Source: Chrysomallon squamiferum
Lineage: Eukaryota > Mollusca > Gastropoda > Neomphalida > Peltospiridae
Assembly (NCBI GenBank): GCA_012295275.1
Contig: CM022668.1
Span: 14,123,022 to 14,135,521 of the forward strand
Length of the DNA stretch: 12,500 nucleotides
Direction of reading: 5' to 3'
Shown here piece after piece: positions 5,598 to 12,500 of this stretch (the first letter of the stretch is position 1; each line of letters starts with the position of its first letter). Below the pieces are notes generated by a model. The model saw only the letters and a list, made by a program, of their open reading frames with translations, had not been told where the DNA came from and searched no databases. The translations under genes were made by a program, and so were the position numbers.

Positions 5598-8423
5598 CTA
5601 ACCTCTAACAAATTCGTCGTTTTGCTTAGAGTAACAGTAAAAGCTATCTCGCTGTTTTTCACATTCAGCATCAAACGGGGAATTCCCTTTCCTAGAACAC
5701 CGCCTAAATCTTTTCGAATTTTCTCTGGCCTCACTTTCGCAAGCCGCCGTCTGCGTTAGGTCACCATGACAACGTCCACAAGCATTCCTTCCGAGACTTT
5801 CCCCATTGACATCCGACTTGGCCCAGTTCGACCAAAGAATTTTGGAATTTCTGAAATGAGAGCCTCGGTTTAAATGTCCCAGTGACGGGAAGAAAACTTG
5901 GTCATTTCCGTCTCGTGCCAGTTCGTCTTGGTTCTTTGCTGTCTTCAAATGGGTTCCAGTGTTCCTGTCCGACTGATGCCCGCGCAAACCGAGAACATTC
6001 AGCTCTTTGTCTGTGCTGTCAGAATCGCTCAAATCAACCGATGTGTTAAGAAAATGTCTTTCACTCTTTGTGACGTAACGTCTGCGGTTTAAAGATCTCG
6101 GATCATCTGAACCGAATTTGGTTTTGGTTCCATCTTGATTAGCAATACATTCTTTTAAACGGTGACTCGAACATTGTGTTTCGTTAGTACTGAAACAGGT
6201 TTCGCTTTCATCTAGATGTTTGTTGTATCCTCGTTTTATCCCGTGTTTGAGAGGTTTTGTGTCATAAGAGTTTAAACTGGTATGGGTTTTATCCAGATTT
6301 GTTTTATATTCTCCTTCTGCGCCCTTTGTAAGAGATTCTGTATCATTTGTACATAAACTGGTTTCGGTTTCGTTATCAGCTTGATCTCTACTGTAGTCAA
6401 GTCTACTATAGTCTGGTATGGTCTCGTGTGAAAGTTTGTGTTCTTTTGGCTTTGGTTTTTGTTTCACTGGCCTTATATTTGTGTTACTTTCAACTGGATA
6501 ATTCTGTAAAATATTCCCAGTTTCATGTTGCTGAATATTAGGAGAGTTACTGCGTAAAACATTAAAGGAATAATTTTCTAGATCATCTGAATCGGTTGGA
6601 CGTAAAACATTTTGTTTATAGTTGAAAACATTTTCCGTGCTATTGTGCAAAACATTCGTTGTTTTATTTTGCAAAACATTCGTTGTTTTATTCTGCATAA
6701 CATTCGTTGTATCATGTTGTACCAAAATGTTCGTTGTATTACACAGTGATTCGTTCAGTCTATAATTGTGCGAAACATTCGATGTACCACGCAGTAAAAC
6801 ATTCTGTGTTTCGTTTTGCAAAACATTTGGTGTACCACGTAATAAAATATTTTGTGTTTGAGTTTCTTTTTGCACGGCATCCCTCGACTCGTCTGAAACT
6901 TTTGTTGTGTTATGTTTTAAAGCGGCGAGTGTATTTCTTTCTGAAACATTCAGTGAATCATTTGGTGCATCATTTTCAGAAACAACTGATGTATTCGAAT
7001 TAACTTGTTCTCCGTTTGAACCAGACTTTTCATTCCACCGTGTACGTCTAGCAGAACTGTCAGTCATTTTTCTGTTTTGAAAAGAATTATCTCCCTCTAC
7101 GCCTGAAGAGTCACACGCTTTGAAATCAGTGGCTTCGTTTTTACCAAAACTCAAAGCCGAGTCGTAAATGCTTCCCGCGATAACATTATAATGTGAGCAA
7201 ACGTTTGGCTCAAAACAGTGTTTTGAGTCATCAGCTTGTTCGATACTGATTGTGATGTTAACTTTCTTAAAATCGAGAGAGCGATTTGAATCAGAAGTCA
7301 GTTGCTTGTCGCAAGCAGGTTTTGTCCCTTCAATGCACGCGGAATCGTTGTAACCCAGGCTTGACTGGGCAACGTAGTTTGAGTCAAAGTTCAAACTGCT
7401 GCCGCAGACGTCACGAATGAATTTATTTCTCGGAGCTGTCGGATTTTCCAGACTCAGATGAAGAGTTCCTTTGGGAGATCGAACCATTTTGTTCTTCTTC
7501 TTGGAACGCGACGAACTTTCGTCTGCTGACTGCGATTTCGCGACGGTGTTGATGACTCTTTGGACTTTGTTTGGAGTCTTCTCATCTTTGTCCAGCTTCA
7601 ACTGTCGTCTTGCTTTTCGCAGAAAAGCGAAAATATTCGACACGACGCCAAACGACTTGTTTGTCTGCGTCTCCTCGCTAATGGGTGGCAACGTTCGACC
7701 GGCAGCAGAGGTTGAAGCTGATGATGTTGATGATGATGATGATATCGATGACGAATCATCGTCTTCTCTTTCGTCGTACGCTTGGTTTGAGTAAGCAAGT
7801 CCTAAAGAAGAACTAAGCCCAGCTATGTCAGCCATGTTTAGCTTCAGCTGCGACAGACGCCGAGCTCTGTAACCAGGTCCAGTCTCGTGATCCGGTGATT
7901 CGATTCTCAAGGACCGTTTCAAGTAGTCGAGAGGCATCGAGTAAGTGTTGCAGAGATTGGACGAGATCCTCGGACGCTTGACGTCAAGGTTCAAGGCCGC
8001 ATAGTCGAGGAACGCTGTCCTCTTCTTCAGAACCCTCCGATGATGTCGCCAGAAGGAGAAGGCAAGAAACAACACCATTGCTACCGCGACTGCAACTGAC
8101 GGAAGCCAAAGACGGTGATACGTCGATTCCGTGTCCTCGTTGTAAGTGATCTGGGAGTCAGGCGTTTGTGAGAGAGAAGACATCGGCAGGGAATCTTGTG
8201 AGACAGAATCCTCAGTGATCGAACCTTCTTCTGCGAGTGATGACGGTGAAGTCAAATCCTTCGTGACTGGAGTTAGTGAAACAGAGACAGTGCTGTACGA
8301 CATGTCAGCCCGTGAGATGAAGTCCCGTGAGACAGAATCCTGTGAGACAGAGTCCCGTGAGACAGAATCCTGTGAGCCAGGAGTCTGTGAGACAGAAGGC
8401 TGTGATATACCGTTGCTAGGCAT
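5598..8423 (-). CDS. Uncharacterised single-pass membrane protein with repeat-rich cytoplasmic tail (single-exon gene or terminal exon)
   Basis: The ORF has 941 codons and ends in TAG. I do not recognise the family. Residues 7-40 are Ser-rich pentapeptide repeats (VSQDS/VSRDS). Residues 105-125 form one hydrophobic segment rich in V, A, L and F. It is followed by RHHRRVLKKR (126-135), while the preceding side is acidic, so the positive-inside rule puts the 816-residue tail in the cytoplasm. The tail has a possible Yxx-phi sorting motif YAAL (141-144), an acidic/poly-Ser patch (217-241), a basic KKKNK (308-312), an Asn-rich octapeptide array (491-610), four 27-residue repeats (682-789) and six Cys in the last 60 residues. 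There is no N-terminal signal peptide. The first ATG has a weak context (T at -3, C at +4) and an in-frame TAG lies 9 nt upstream; Met41 has a better context (G at -3). Coding status is strong because of length and a base composition clearly less AT-rich than the flanks. The true 5' end is uncertain, and upstream exons may exist. Confidence 0.85.
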   Translation of the reverse strand: MPSNGISQPSVSQTPGSQDSVSRDSVSQDSVSRDFISRADMSYSTVSVSLTPVTKDLTSPSSLAEEGSITEDSVSQDSLPMSSLSQTPDSQITYNEDTESTYHRLWLPSVAVAVAMVLFLAFSFWRHHRRVLKKRTAFLDYAALNLDVKRPRISSNLCNTYSMPLDYLKRSLRIESPDHETGPGYRARRLSQLKLNMADIAGLSSSLGLAYSNQAYDEREDDDSSSISSSSSTSSASTSAAGRTLPPISEETQTNKSFGVVSNIFAFLRKARRQLKLDKDEKTPNKVQRVINTVAKSQSADESSSRSKKKNKMVRSPKGTLHLSLENPTAPRNKFIRDVCGSSLNFDSNYVAQSSLGYNDSACIEGTKPACDKQLTSDSNRSLDFKKVNITISIEQADDSKHCFEPNVCSHYNVIAGSIYDSALSFGKNEATDFKACDSSGVEGDNSFQNRKMTDSSARRTRWNEKSGSNGEQVNSNTSVVSENDAPNDSLNVSERNTLAALKHNTTKVSDESRDAVQKETQTQNILLRGTPNVLQNETQNVLLRGTSNVSHNYRLNESLCNTTNILVQHDTTNVMQNKTTNVLQNKTTNVLHNSTENVFNYKQNVLRPTDSDDLENYSFNVLRSNSPNIQQHETGNILQNYPVESNTNIRPVKQKPKPKEHKLSHETIPDYSRLDYSRDQADNETETSLCTNDTESLTKGAEGEYKTNLDKTHTSLNSYDTKPLKHGIKRGYNKHLDESETCFSTNETQCSSHRLKECIANQDGTKTKFGSDDPRSLNRRRYVTKSERHFLNTSVDLSDSDSTDKELNVLGLRGHQSDRNTGTHLKTAKNQDELARDGNDQVFFPSLGHLNRGSHFRNSKILWSNWAKSDVNGESLGRNACGRCHGDLTQTAACESEARENSKRFRRCSRKGNSPFDAECEKQRDSFYCYSKQNDEFVRG
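5605..5780 (-). other. Cys-containing C-terminal segment
   Basis: The last 60 residues contain six Cys: 882, 885, 895, 909, 921 and 930. They include C-G-R-C-H at 882-886. Spacing C-x2-C-x9-C-x13-C-x11-C-x8-C matches no zinc-finger family I can name. It is much less repetitive than the rest of the tail, so it could be a small metal-binding or interaction module. That is speculative. Confidence 0.35.
6057..6380 (-). repeat. Four degenerate 27-residue repeats (about 80-bp coding repeat)
   Basis: Residues 682-709, 710-736, 737-763 and 764-789 align as four repeats of about 27 residues. They share an acidic start (LDxT/LDES), then T-x-T-x-[LF], a [DE]-T or D-P pair near position 13, and a basic second half. 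On the plus strand the conserved core GGTTT(C/T)GGTT recurs at about 6120, 6199, 6279 and 6360, a spacing of 79-81 bp. It follows the octapeptide array in the tail. Confidence 0.65.
6474..6953 (-). repeat. Asn-rich octapeptide array (24-bp coding repeat)
   Basis: Residues 491-610 fall into about fifteen octapeptides of consensus x-N-V-L-x-N-x-T. The clearest are TNVMQNKT, TNVLQNKT and TNVLHNST at 573-596. QNILLRGT-PNVLQNET and its partner at 540-555 form a 16-residue double unit. Degenerate echoes (FNVLRSN, GNILQN) continue to about residue 650. The DNA repeats with a 24 bp period, clearest at 6630-6715. It lies in the predicted cytoplasmic tail. No matching named repeat family is known to me. 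Confidence 0.8.
7701..7775 (-). repeat. Acidic/poly-Ser patch with in-coding trinucleotide repeat
   Basis: Residues 217-241 are acidic then almost purely Ser/Thr/Ala. They are encoded by runs of TCA codons, read on the plus strand as (GAT)n around 7720-7743. The preceding acidic residues would make the Ser run a plausible casein kinase 2 substrate, which is inference. The length may vary between alleles, as with other coding trinucleotide runs. Confidence 0.75.
8049..8111 (-). other. Transmembrane segment of the 941-residue protein
   Basis: Residues 105-125 are an uninterrupted run of about 21 hydrophobic residues (L, P, V, A, M, F, with flanking W), bounded by His-Arg before and Arg-His-His-Arg-Arg after. 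It is the only credible membrane span in the ORF. It sits too far from the N-terminus to be a cleaved signal peptide. With no signal peptide it would act as a reverse signal anchor (N-out, C-in), unless upstream exons supply a signal peptide. Confidence 0.8.
8304..8405 (-). repeat. 15-bp coding tandem repeat (pentapeptide VSQDS/VSRDS)
   Basis: Residues 7-40 of the membrane protein contain about six pentapeptide units of the form [V/I/G]-S-[Q/R]-[D/T/A]-[S/F/P]. The underlying DNA is a 15 bp tandem repeat built around GTCTCACAG or GTCTCACGG. A stray SVSQDS copy reappears at residues 73-78. Each unit ending in TCTGTCTCACAG also resembles a 3' splice acceptor, so the exon might begin inside this array. 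The segment is predicted to be extracellular. Confidence 0.8.
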
Positions 8424-8798
8424 ATATATCTACATTACATCATCACTGTCTTTGTTATGAATCGCATTGCTCAGAATGGAATCACCTGAGAATCGATTAT
8501 TTGTTTTCACTCCATTAGCTCAATTTAAAAAGAAAAAAAAAAAAAAAAAAATGTCGGACATAGTTTTCGCGGTATGTTATGTGTAGAGATAATTATAAGA
8601 ATCAATCCTGAAGGAAAATATTTGAAAAAAAATAAATAATAAAGCTTCAACATTTATAAAGTACACCCCACTTGTGAAACGGAAAGCACATCCTGTTTGT
8701 CAACATATTTACATTTTAGAAAATCACATCTTAAAAATCAAAAATATTTTATACACAGAAGATTGTAAGAGACATATAAAAAGATGTAGTTTGTTAAA
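8424..8798. other. 5' flank of the minus-strand gene
   Basis: AT-rich, with a run of A at about 8533-8550 (poly-T on the coding strand). On the coding strand that T tract precedes AG at 8520-8519, and TTCTCAG|G ends at 8486; both are possible splice acceptors for a 5' UTR intron. A TATAAA at 8657-8652 (minus) is too weak to call a promoter in this composition. Confidence 0.4.
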
Positions 8799-9075
8799 AA
8801 AATATATATATATAGTTAATAGATTACATAAAATATGTAAAATAGAGTGTTTTGTTAAAAACTGTTTGGAATATTACATTCTAGGTGCAAAAATGACGTA
8901 ATTAGTCATAAACAGTTTACAGTTACAAATTAAAGTCTGTATGTAAAAATGACGTTGTTTCATTCAAAAAAAAAAAAACAGTTAGAAAATTACATTTTGA
9001 ATGTAAACTGACGTATATTACGAAAATAAATAAATAAATAAATAAATAATAGATTGTTAAACGACGTACAGTTCA
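8799..9075. repeat. Degenerate ~50-59 bp tandem array carrying TGACGT motifs
   Basis: About five diverged units share GTTA..A..ATTACAT followed by TGTAAAAATGACGT. ATTACAT-like anchors fall at about 8823, 8873 and 8989. TGACGT occurs at 8894, 8950 and 9009, that is 56 and 59 bp apart, with a degraded CGACGT near 9062. The last unit includes an (AAAT)n run at about 9024-9049. The array lies 0.4-0.65 kb upstream of the gene's ATG. TGACGT is the CREB/ATF half-site core, so a regulatory role is possible but unproven. Confidence 0.5.
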
Positions 9076-9340
9076 GAACAACTCATATAAATGTAAAACC
9101 TTTTACAGTCACAAAAAATATCAACATAACATACACGCTTTCAACTTATGAATTTACAGTTCACCTTACATATAAAACTGTTTAAAGTTCAGAATCATTG
9201 GAAATCTATTTAAATTTTTTTTTCTTCTCTCTAAATTATACTTCTTTTTCCTAGTTTCAAATCATCACTAATTTAATGGAATAAAACTAAGACAGCGCAA
9301 AAAAAAAACACATAAAGTTATAGACTTCGATTAGTTGACA
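9076..9340. other. AT-rich spacer
   Basis: Scattered ACAGT(C/T)AC words hint at further decay products of the upstream array. On the plus strand a strong pyrimidine tract ends in CCTAG at about 9255 and resembles a splice acceptor, but no coding sequence follows. No gene is called. Confidence 0.5.
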
Positions 9341-9642
9341 CGTTTATGTTAAAAGCAAAATCGAAAAATGCATCATTACTGAATAACAGTCAAACAAAAC
9401 AATGCTGAGAGCAATCTGTGTTAAAGGATATTATTTTATATTAAAATTTTGTGTTTTATAAGTTGTTTGGTTTTGAAAGGAGAAAACAAACAGCCAAGTT
9501 CACACAATTATGGTTAAAAACAAGATCGAAAAATGCATCATTACTGAGTAACAGTCCAACAAGACTATTTTAAAGAGTATTATTTTATAATAAAATTTTA
9601 CGTTTTATAAATTTTTGGAAGCAGAAAATCAACAGCCGGGTT
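9341..9642. repeat. Imperfect tandem duplication (~162 + ~140 bp)
   Basis: Copy 1 (about 9341-9502) and copy 2 (about 9503-9642) share TCGAAAAATGCATCATTACT (9361 and 9526), then AACAGTC-AACAA, a TATTATTTTATA-TAAAATTTT segment and an end at CAACAGCC/AACAGCC (9491 and 9633). The offset falls from 165 to 142 bp, so copy 2 lacks about 23 bp in the middle. The best 40 bp match at about 37 positions. No ORF spans it. Confidence 0.8.
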
Positions 9643-10190
9643 TGGGTGACTGCAGAAATATTTATCTCCGAAATAATATTAAAAATACATTTAATTAATT
9701 ATATTTATTTTTTTTAAATAATAATATTAAATATATTATAAATATAGGGTTTTAAAAAGACTATTGTAATTCAAAGAAATCTTTTGGTTCCGGACGAAAC
9801 CAATTACTTTTAAATTATTAAATATAATGTTTTGAAAAAAATGAACCCATTAAATGATATATATTTCTATATTAAAATTTTATATTTCGAAAATTAAAAA
9901 AAAAAAAAATTAAAAGAACATTTCGCTTCATTGTAAAATATTTACTTTGAATATTATAAATAAAAAAATAAAAATAAATGACCTATATCTTTTTTATATT
10001 GAAAATACAGTGTTTTGGAATTACAGTGGTGAAGTTTATCTATATGGGTTTATCTGAATAAACTGCATTTTTAATCTACAGTCATGCAAGTAGAATAATT
10101 TACAAATAATTTTTGTTCCAAAACATTATTACTTACAAAAAAAGAAAGATAGTTTTGTTATAGAGAGGCTTTTTCAATACACAATACGTC
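9643..10190. other. Very AT-rich DNA with faint repeat echoes
   Basis: Segments combining an A+T core (AAATATA) with GTTTT(A/G) recur near 9745, 9825 and 10005. They resemble part of the 9341-9642 duplication, too diverged to delimit. An 18-bp near-palindrome TGGTTCCG-GA-CGAAACCA lies at 9785-9802. No gene is seen. Confidence 0.4.
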
Positions 10191-10204
10191 TGAAGAAAAT
10201 CCAG

Positions 10205-10254
10205 TTTATTATAATTATAATTATATTTATATTTATTATTATTATTATAATTAA

Positions 10255-10315
<61 letters not shown>
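10205..10315. repeat. (TTA)n microsatellite
   Basis: An AATTATA/ATTTAT lead-in, then a pure trinucleotide run at about 10258-10315. Confidence 0.95.
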
Positions 10316-11351
10316 TAAATATTAAAGTAAGCAAAGTAACAGATATAATCTTCAAAGATAATAAAAGTACCATCACTTAGAAATCATTTCATAATTTAGA
10401 TGAGAATTTGGTTTTTAAAAAATAATATTGAAATAAAATAAAATAAAATAAAGCAAATGAATTATTACTGGAAAATATTATAAAGATATGTGTTAAAGTG
10501 AAAGGTTTTGGTTTAGAAAAATGTTTAAAATATCACTTGAAATTACAGCTCTTTTAAAACAAGGGATCTTTTTTTTTTACTTCTAAAATAAAATTTCTTT
10601 TTAAATTATACTAAAAAAAAAACATATCCTTTTAAATATTGTTAAAACAATATTTCTTTTTACACAGTATATTTAAAAAAAAAAAAAATTTAGTTGTATC
10701 CACAAATTAAAAATTATAATCTTAAAATAATACTAATTTTTGTCCATAATATTGAAATATTTTTTAAAAAATAACTATTATATAACATTAATTATTTATC
10801 CATAACATTATCAAAATTTTAAAATAACATTAAATTAATGTTTACTTTCAAATACAATATTGACATTAAATACAATTAAACAGTTATAAATAATACACAT
10901 ATACGTATGCTATTATTGAGTCCTTTATTTCAGGCAATGATGCCATTTCTCAAAACTTTTGATTTTTCTGAGCAAAGATTAGTTTTTTCAAATCAAAGCA
11001 AAAGAACAAAATTATACCCATTAATGAATGTTGTAAATAAAAGAAATTCTGAAATTCTGTTTGATTTTCGGATGGAAAATCTTCACAAAGAATCGTTCTG
11101 TTTTCTGTTTTGTTTCTGATGTATCAAAGTCATTTGAAATTCGGTTTCAAAGAACTCCTAGCTGTTTGTCAACGTTATTGCAAAGCAGATGTTGTCTTTG
11201 TGGCAAAAAGATATTAAAGTAACTAATAGCTAAAATGATGTTTGAATTTTACAAAATAATGTTTAGATTTTTGCTTTAAAACGAAAGCAGTGGATGGAAA
11301 ATATAACTTCAGTGTGATGATGACAATAATAAACAGTTAATAATAACAATA
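10316..11351. other. AT-rich DNA without a supported gene
   Basis: It contains an (AAAAT)n run at about 10431-10452, several A or T homopolymers, and a 10 bp perfect inverted repeat AAATATTGTT-AA-AACAATATTT at 10634-10655. 10900-11250 is less repetitive and holds a 70-codon plus-strand ORF (10907-11119). Its product has no recognisable domain or membrane span, so I leave it uncalled. Confidence 0.5.
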
Positions 11352-11430
11352 TTATTATTAATAATAATAATAATAATAATAATAGTAGTAATAGTAGTAG
11401 TAGTAGTAGTAGTAGTAGTAGCAATAATAA

Positions 11431-11487
<57 letters not shown>

Positions 11488-11567
11488 GTAGTGGGATGGG
11501 ATGATGAAAACAACAACAACAAAAAATAGCAACAACAACAGTAATAATAATAATAATAATAATAAAA
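11352..11567. repeat. Compound (AAT)n/(AGT)n/(CAA)n microsatellite
   Basis: (AAT)n at about 11352-11384, (AGT)n at about 11385-11420 and 11430-11489 split by GCAATAATA, then CAA-rich DNA at 11510-11540 and (AAT)n at 11541-11567. The poly-Leu and poly-Tyr ORFs on the minus strand are artefacts. Confidence 0.95.
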
Positions 11568-12500
11568 TAGTATTTCTTTATAATTCCTAACCAATACTAC
11601 CGCAGAGATAGCACTGAAGTATAAACGGTAATATTTTCAAAACACAAGAACACGATATGCTCATTCAGAGCACTTTCAGAAATAATTAAGCAGTTGAAGA
11701 ACGATGAAAGAAATCGCAGGATGTTTAAAACAAATCCTATTTGTTCCAAAATGAAGAACTGAGCACTGAAAACGTTAAACACTGAACCACAGGTTTAACT
11801 GAGAAAAGTGAAAAACGAAAAGCGAAATCAGTTTGCCTCTGAAGACATCAGTTTGAAATTCACGTCAGAAATTAAAAAAAAAAAAATAATAATAAAAAAT
11901 TTTAATCAGATTATTTTTATCCGCATTCGTTCACATTTTTCTGTTACTTCACAATATGAAACGACGTTGACATCGTCGTCATTGACAACAAATAGTTTTA
12001 ATGTAATATATTCAGAATCCCAGTCACTGACAGCAACGTTGTTCCTACGTTGTCATCATCATTTCTTTTACCAAGCAGTTGTTGTTGTTGTTGTTTTTCT
12101 TCTCCAAAATCATTTCCAGTACATCTGTTACTTACTTTCTGACATTGCATTTGTCGACATCATCAACAACGTCTTAACTGAACTTTTGTATTTGTAGTCA
12201 GTCACACCGTCTCTGTTACTTATTATACAACGTTGTTGTCATCGTCGAAAAATCCTTTGACCATCTGTAACCTGTTCAATGTAATTTTTATAGATTTTAA
12301 AATTTTTAATTTTTTTTATAACAATTTTTATAACTATAGATGTCGACAACAAAGTCTTCATTGGCACATTAAACAATTTGATCTATATTGCTGAAGATTA
12401 TATTAACCAACATCGTGGTTGTTGTTGTTGTTGTTGTCGATGTCATCACTAGATTCCTTTAAATTTCGTCTGAACTGCTATCGTAATACAACCAACTTCG
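11568..12500. other. Unassigned DNA with decayed GTT/GTC/ATC trinucleotides
   Basis: (GTT)n runs occur at about 12076-12096 and 12415-12438. Related words of the form ACGTTG(A/T)CATC(A/G)TC recur at about 11964, 12047 and 12230, with similar GTCGACA/ATCATC words between. A 129-codon plus-strand ORF (11808-12197) crosses A and GTT runs and has no recognisable domain. No gene is called. Confidence 0.45.

Noticed and set aside
5763-5777. C-x2-C-H (CGRCH) resembling a cytochrome c haem motif at residues 882-886
   Set aside because: A single five-residue match in a eukaryotic cytoplasmic tail with no cytochrome fold or distal ligand context is expected by chance.
7471-7794. 107-codon plus-strand ORF opposite the gene
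   Set aside because: A shadow of the minus-strand coding sequence; the acidic run is the (GAT)n complement of poly-Ser.
8652-8657. TATAAA on the minus strand upstream of the gene
   Set aside because: Such hexamers are common at this base composition, and no initiator or spacing evidence supports a promoter.
9225-9256. Strong plus-strand 3' splice-acceptor-like pyrimidine tract ending CCTAG
   Set aside because: No open reading frame follows on the plus strand, and the gene lies on the other strand.
10907-11119. 70-codon plus-strand ORF in the less repetitive 10.9-11.2 kb segment
   Set aside because: Short, no recognisable domain, AT-rich codons and no supporting splice or start context. It could be a chance ORF.
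12130-12135. GTAAGT donor on the minus strand after a short open stretch, as a possible upstream exon of the gene
   Set aside because: The open stretch is short and derived from GTT/GTC triplet DNA; nothing links it to the gene 3.7 kb away.
11808-12197. 129-codon plus-strand ORF
   Set aside because: Its Lys, Ile and poly-Val runs come from A-rich and (GTT)n DNA; no domain, and composition matches the non-coding surroundings.
1-12500. Transposable elements with coding capacity, tRNA-derived SINEs, tRNA/rRNA genes, CRISPR arrays
   Set aside because: I found no reverse transcriptase, transposase or integrase motifs, no convincing A/B box pair or tRNA fold, and no repeat-spacer pattern; the tandem arrays have no unique spacers.

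Overview
This is eukaryotic, almost certainly animal, nuclear DNA. It is strongly AT-rich and packed with microsatellites: (TC)n/(GA)n, (CATA)n, (TTA)n, (AGT)n and (GTT)n. There are several kinds of longer tandem arrays, and nothing resembles a bacterial operon, ribosome binding site or compact viral layout. The repeat spectrum and an isolated long exon in AT-rich DNA resemble molluscan, especially cephalopod, genomes. That placement is an impression from composition, not a demonstrated identity.

Only one convincing protein-coding unit is present, on the minus strand at 5598-8423: 941 codons without a stop. It has a short Ser-rich N-terminus made of pentapeptide repeats, one membrane segment (about residues 105-125) followed by a strongly basic stretch, and an 816-residue low-complexity tail. 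The tail contains a poly-Ser/acidic patch, an Asn-rich octapeptide array (about residues 491-610, with echoes to 650), four degenerate 27-residue repeats (about 682-789) and a Cys-bearing C-terminus. I recognise no catalytic or named domain. The ORF is either a single-exon gene or the terminal exon of a longer receptor-like gene whose signal peptide and ectodomain lie upstream (higher coordinates).

Layout. 1-1052: AT-rich DNA with (CATA)n and a long (TC)n. 1053-1668: a decayed 23-24 bp minisatellite with a 130-140 bp higher-order echo. 1669-1800: a short, less AT-rich island with an RFX X-box-like palindrome. 1815-2230: (CATA)n and (CA)n. 2229-2860: purine-rich then AT-rich DNA. 2863-3430: (ATT)n and a 24 bp minisatellite. 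3530-3607: GTG/GTA/GCA trinucleotides. 4403-4787: two (GA)n arrays. 4788-5310: AT-rich spacer. 5310-5545: a pyrimidine-rich tract beyond the 3' end of the gene. 5598-8423: the gene. 8424-9075: AT-rich upstream flank with a roughly 50-59 bp degenerate array carrying TGACGT motifs. 9341-9642: a tandem duplication of about 160 bp. 9643-11350: very AT-rich DNA with (TTA)n. 11352-11567: compound AAT/AGT/CAA repeats. 11568-12500: unassigned DNA with decayed GTT/GTC/ATC trinucleotides.

With one gene there is no pathway to describe. The theme of the window is tandem duplication at every scale, both in the intergenic DNA and inside the protein itself.
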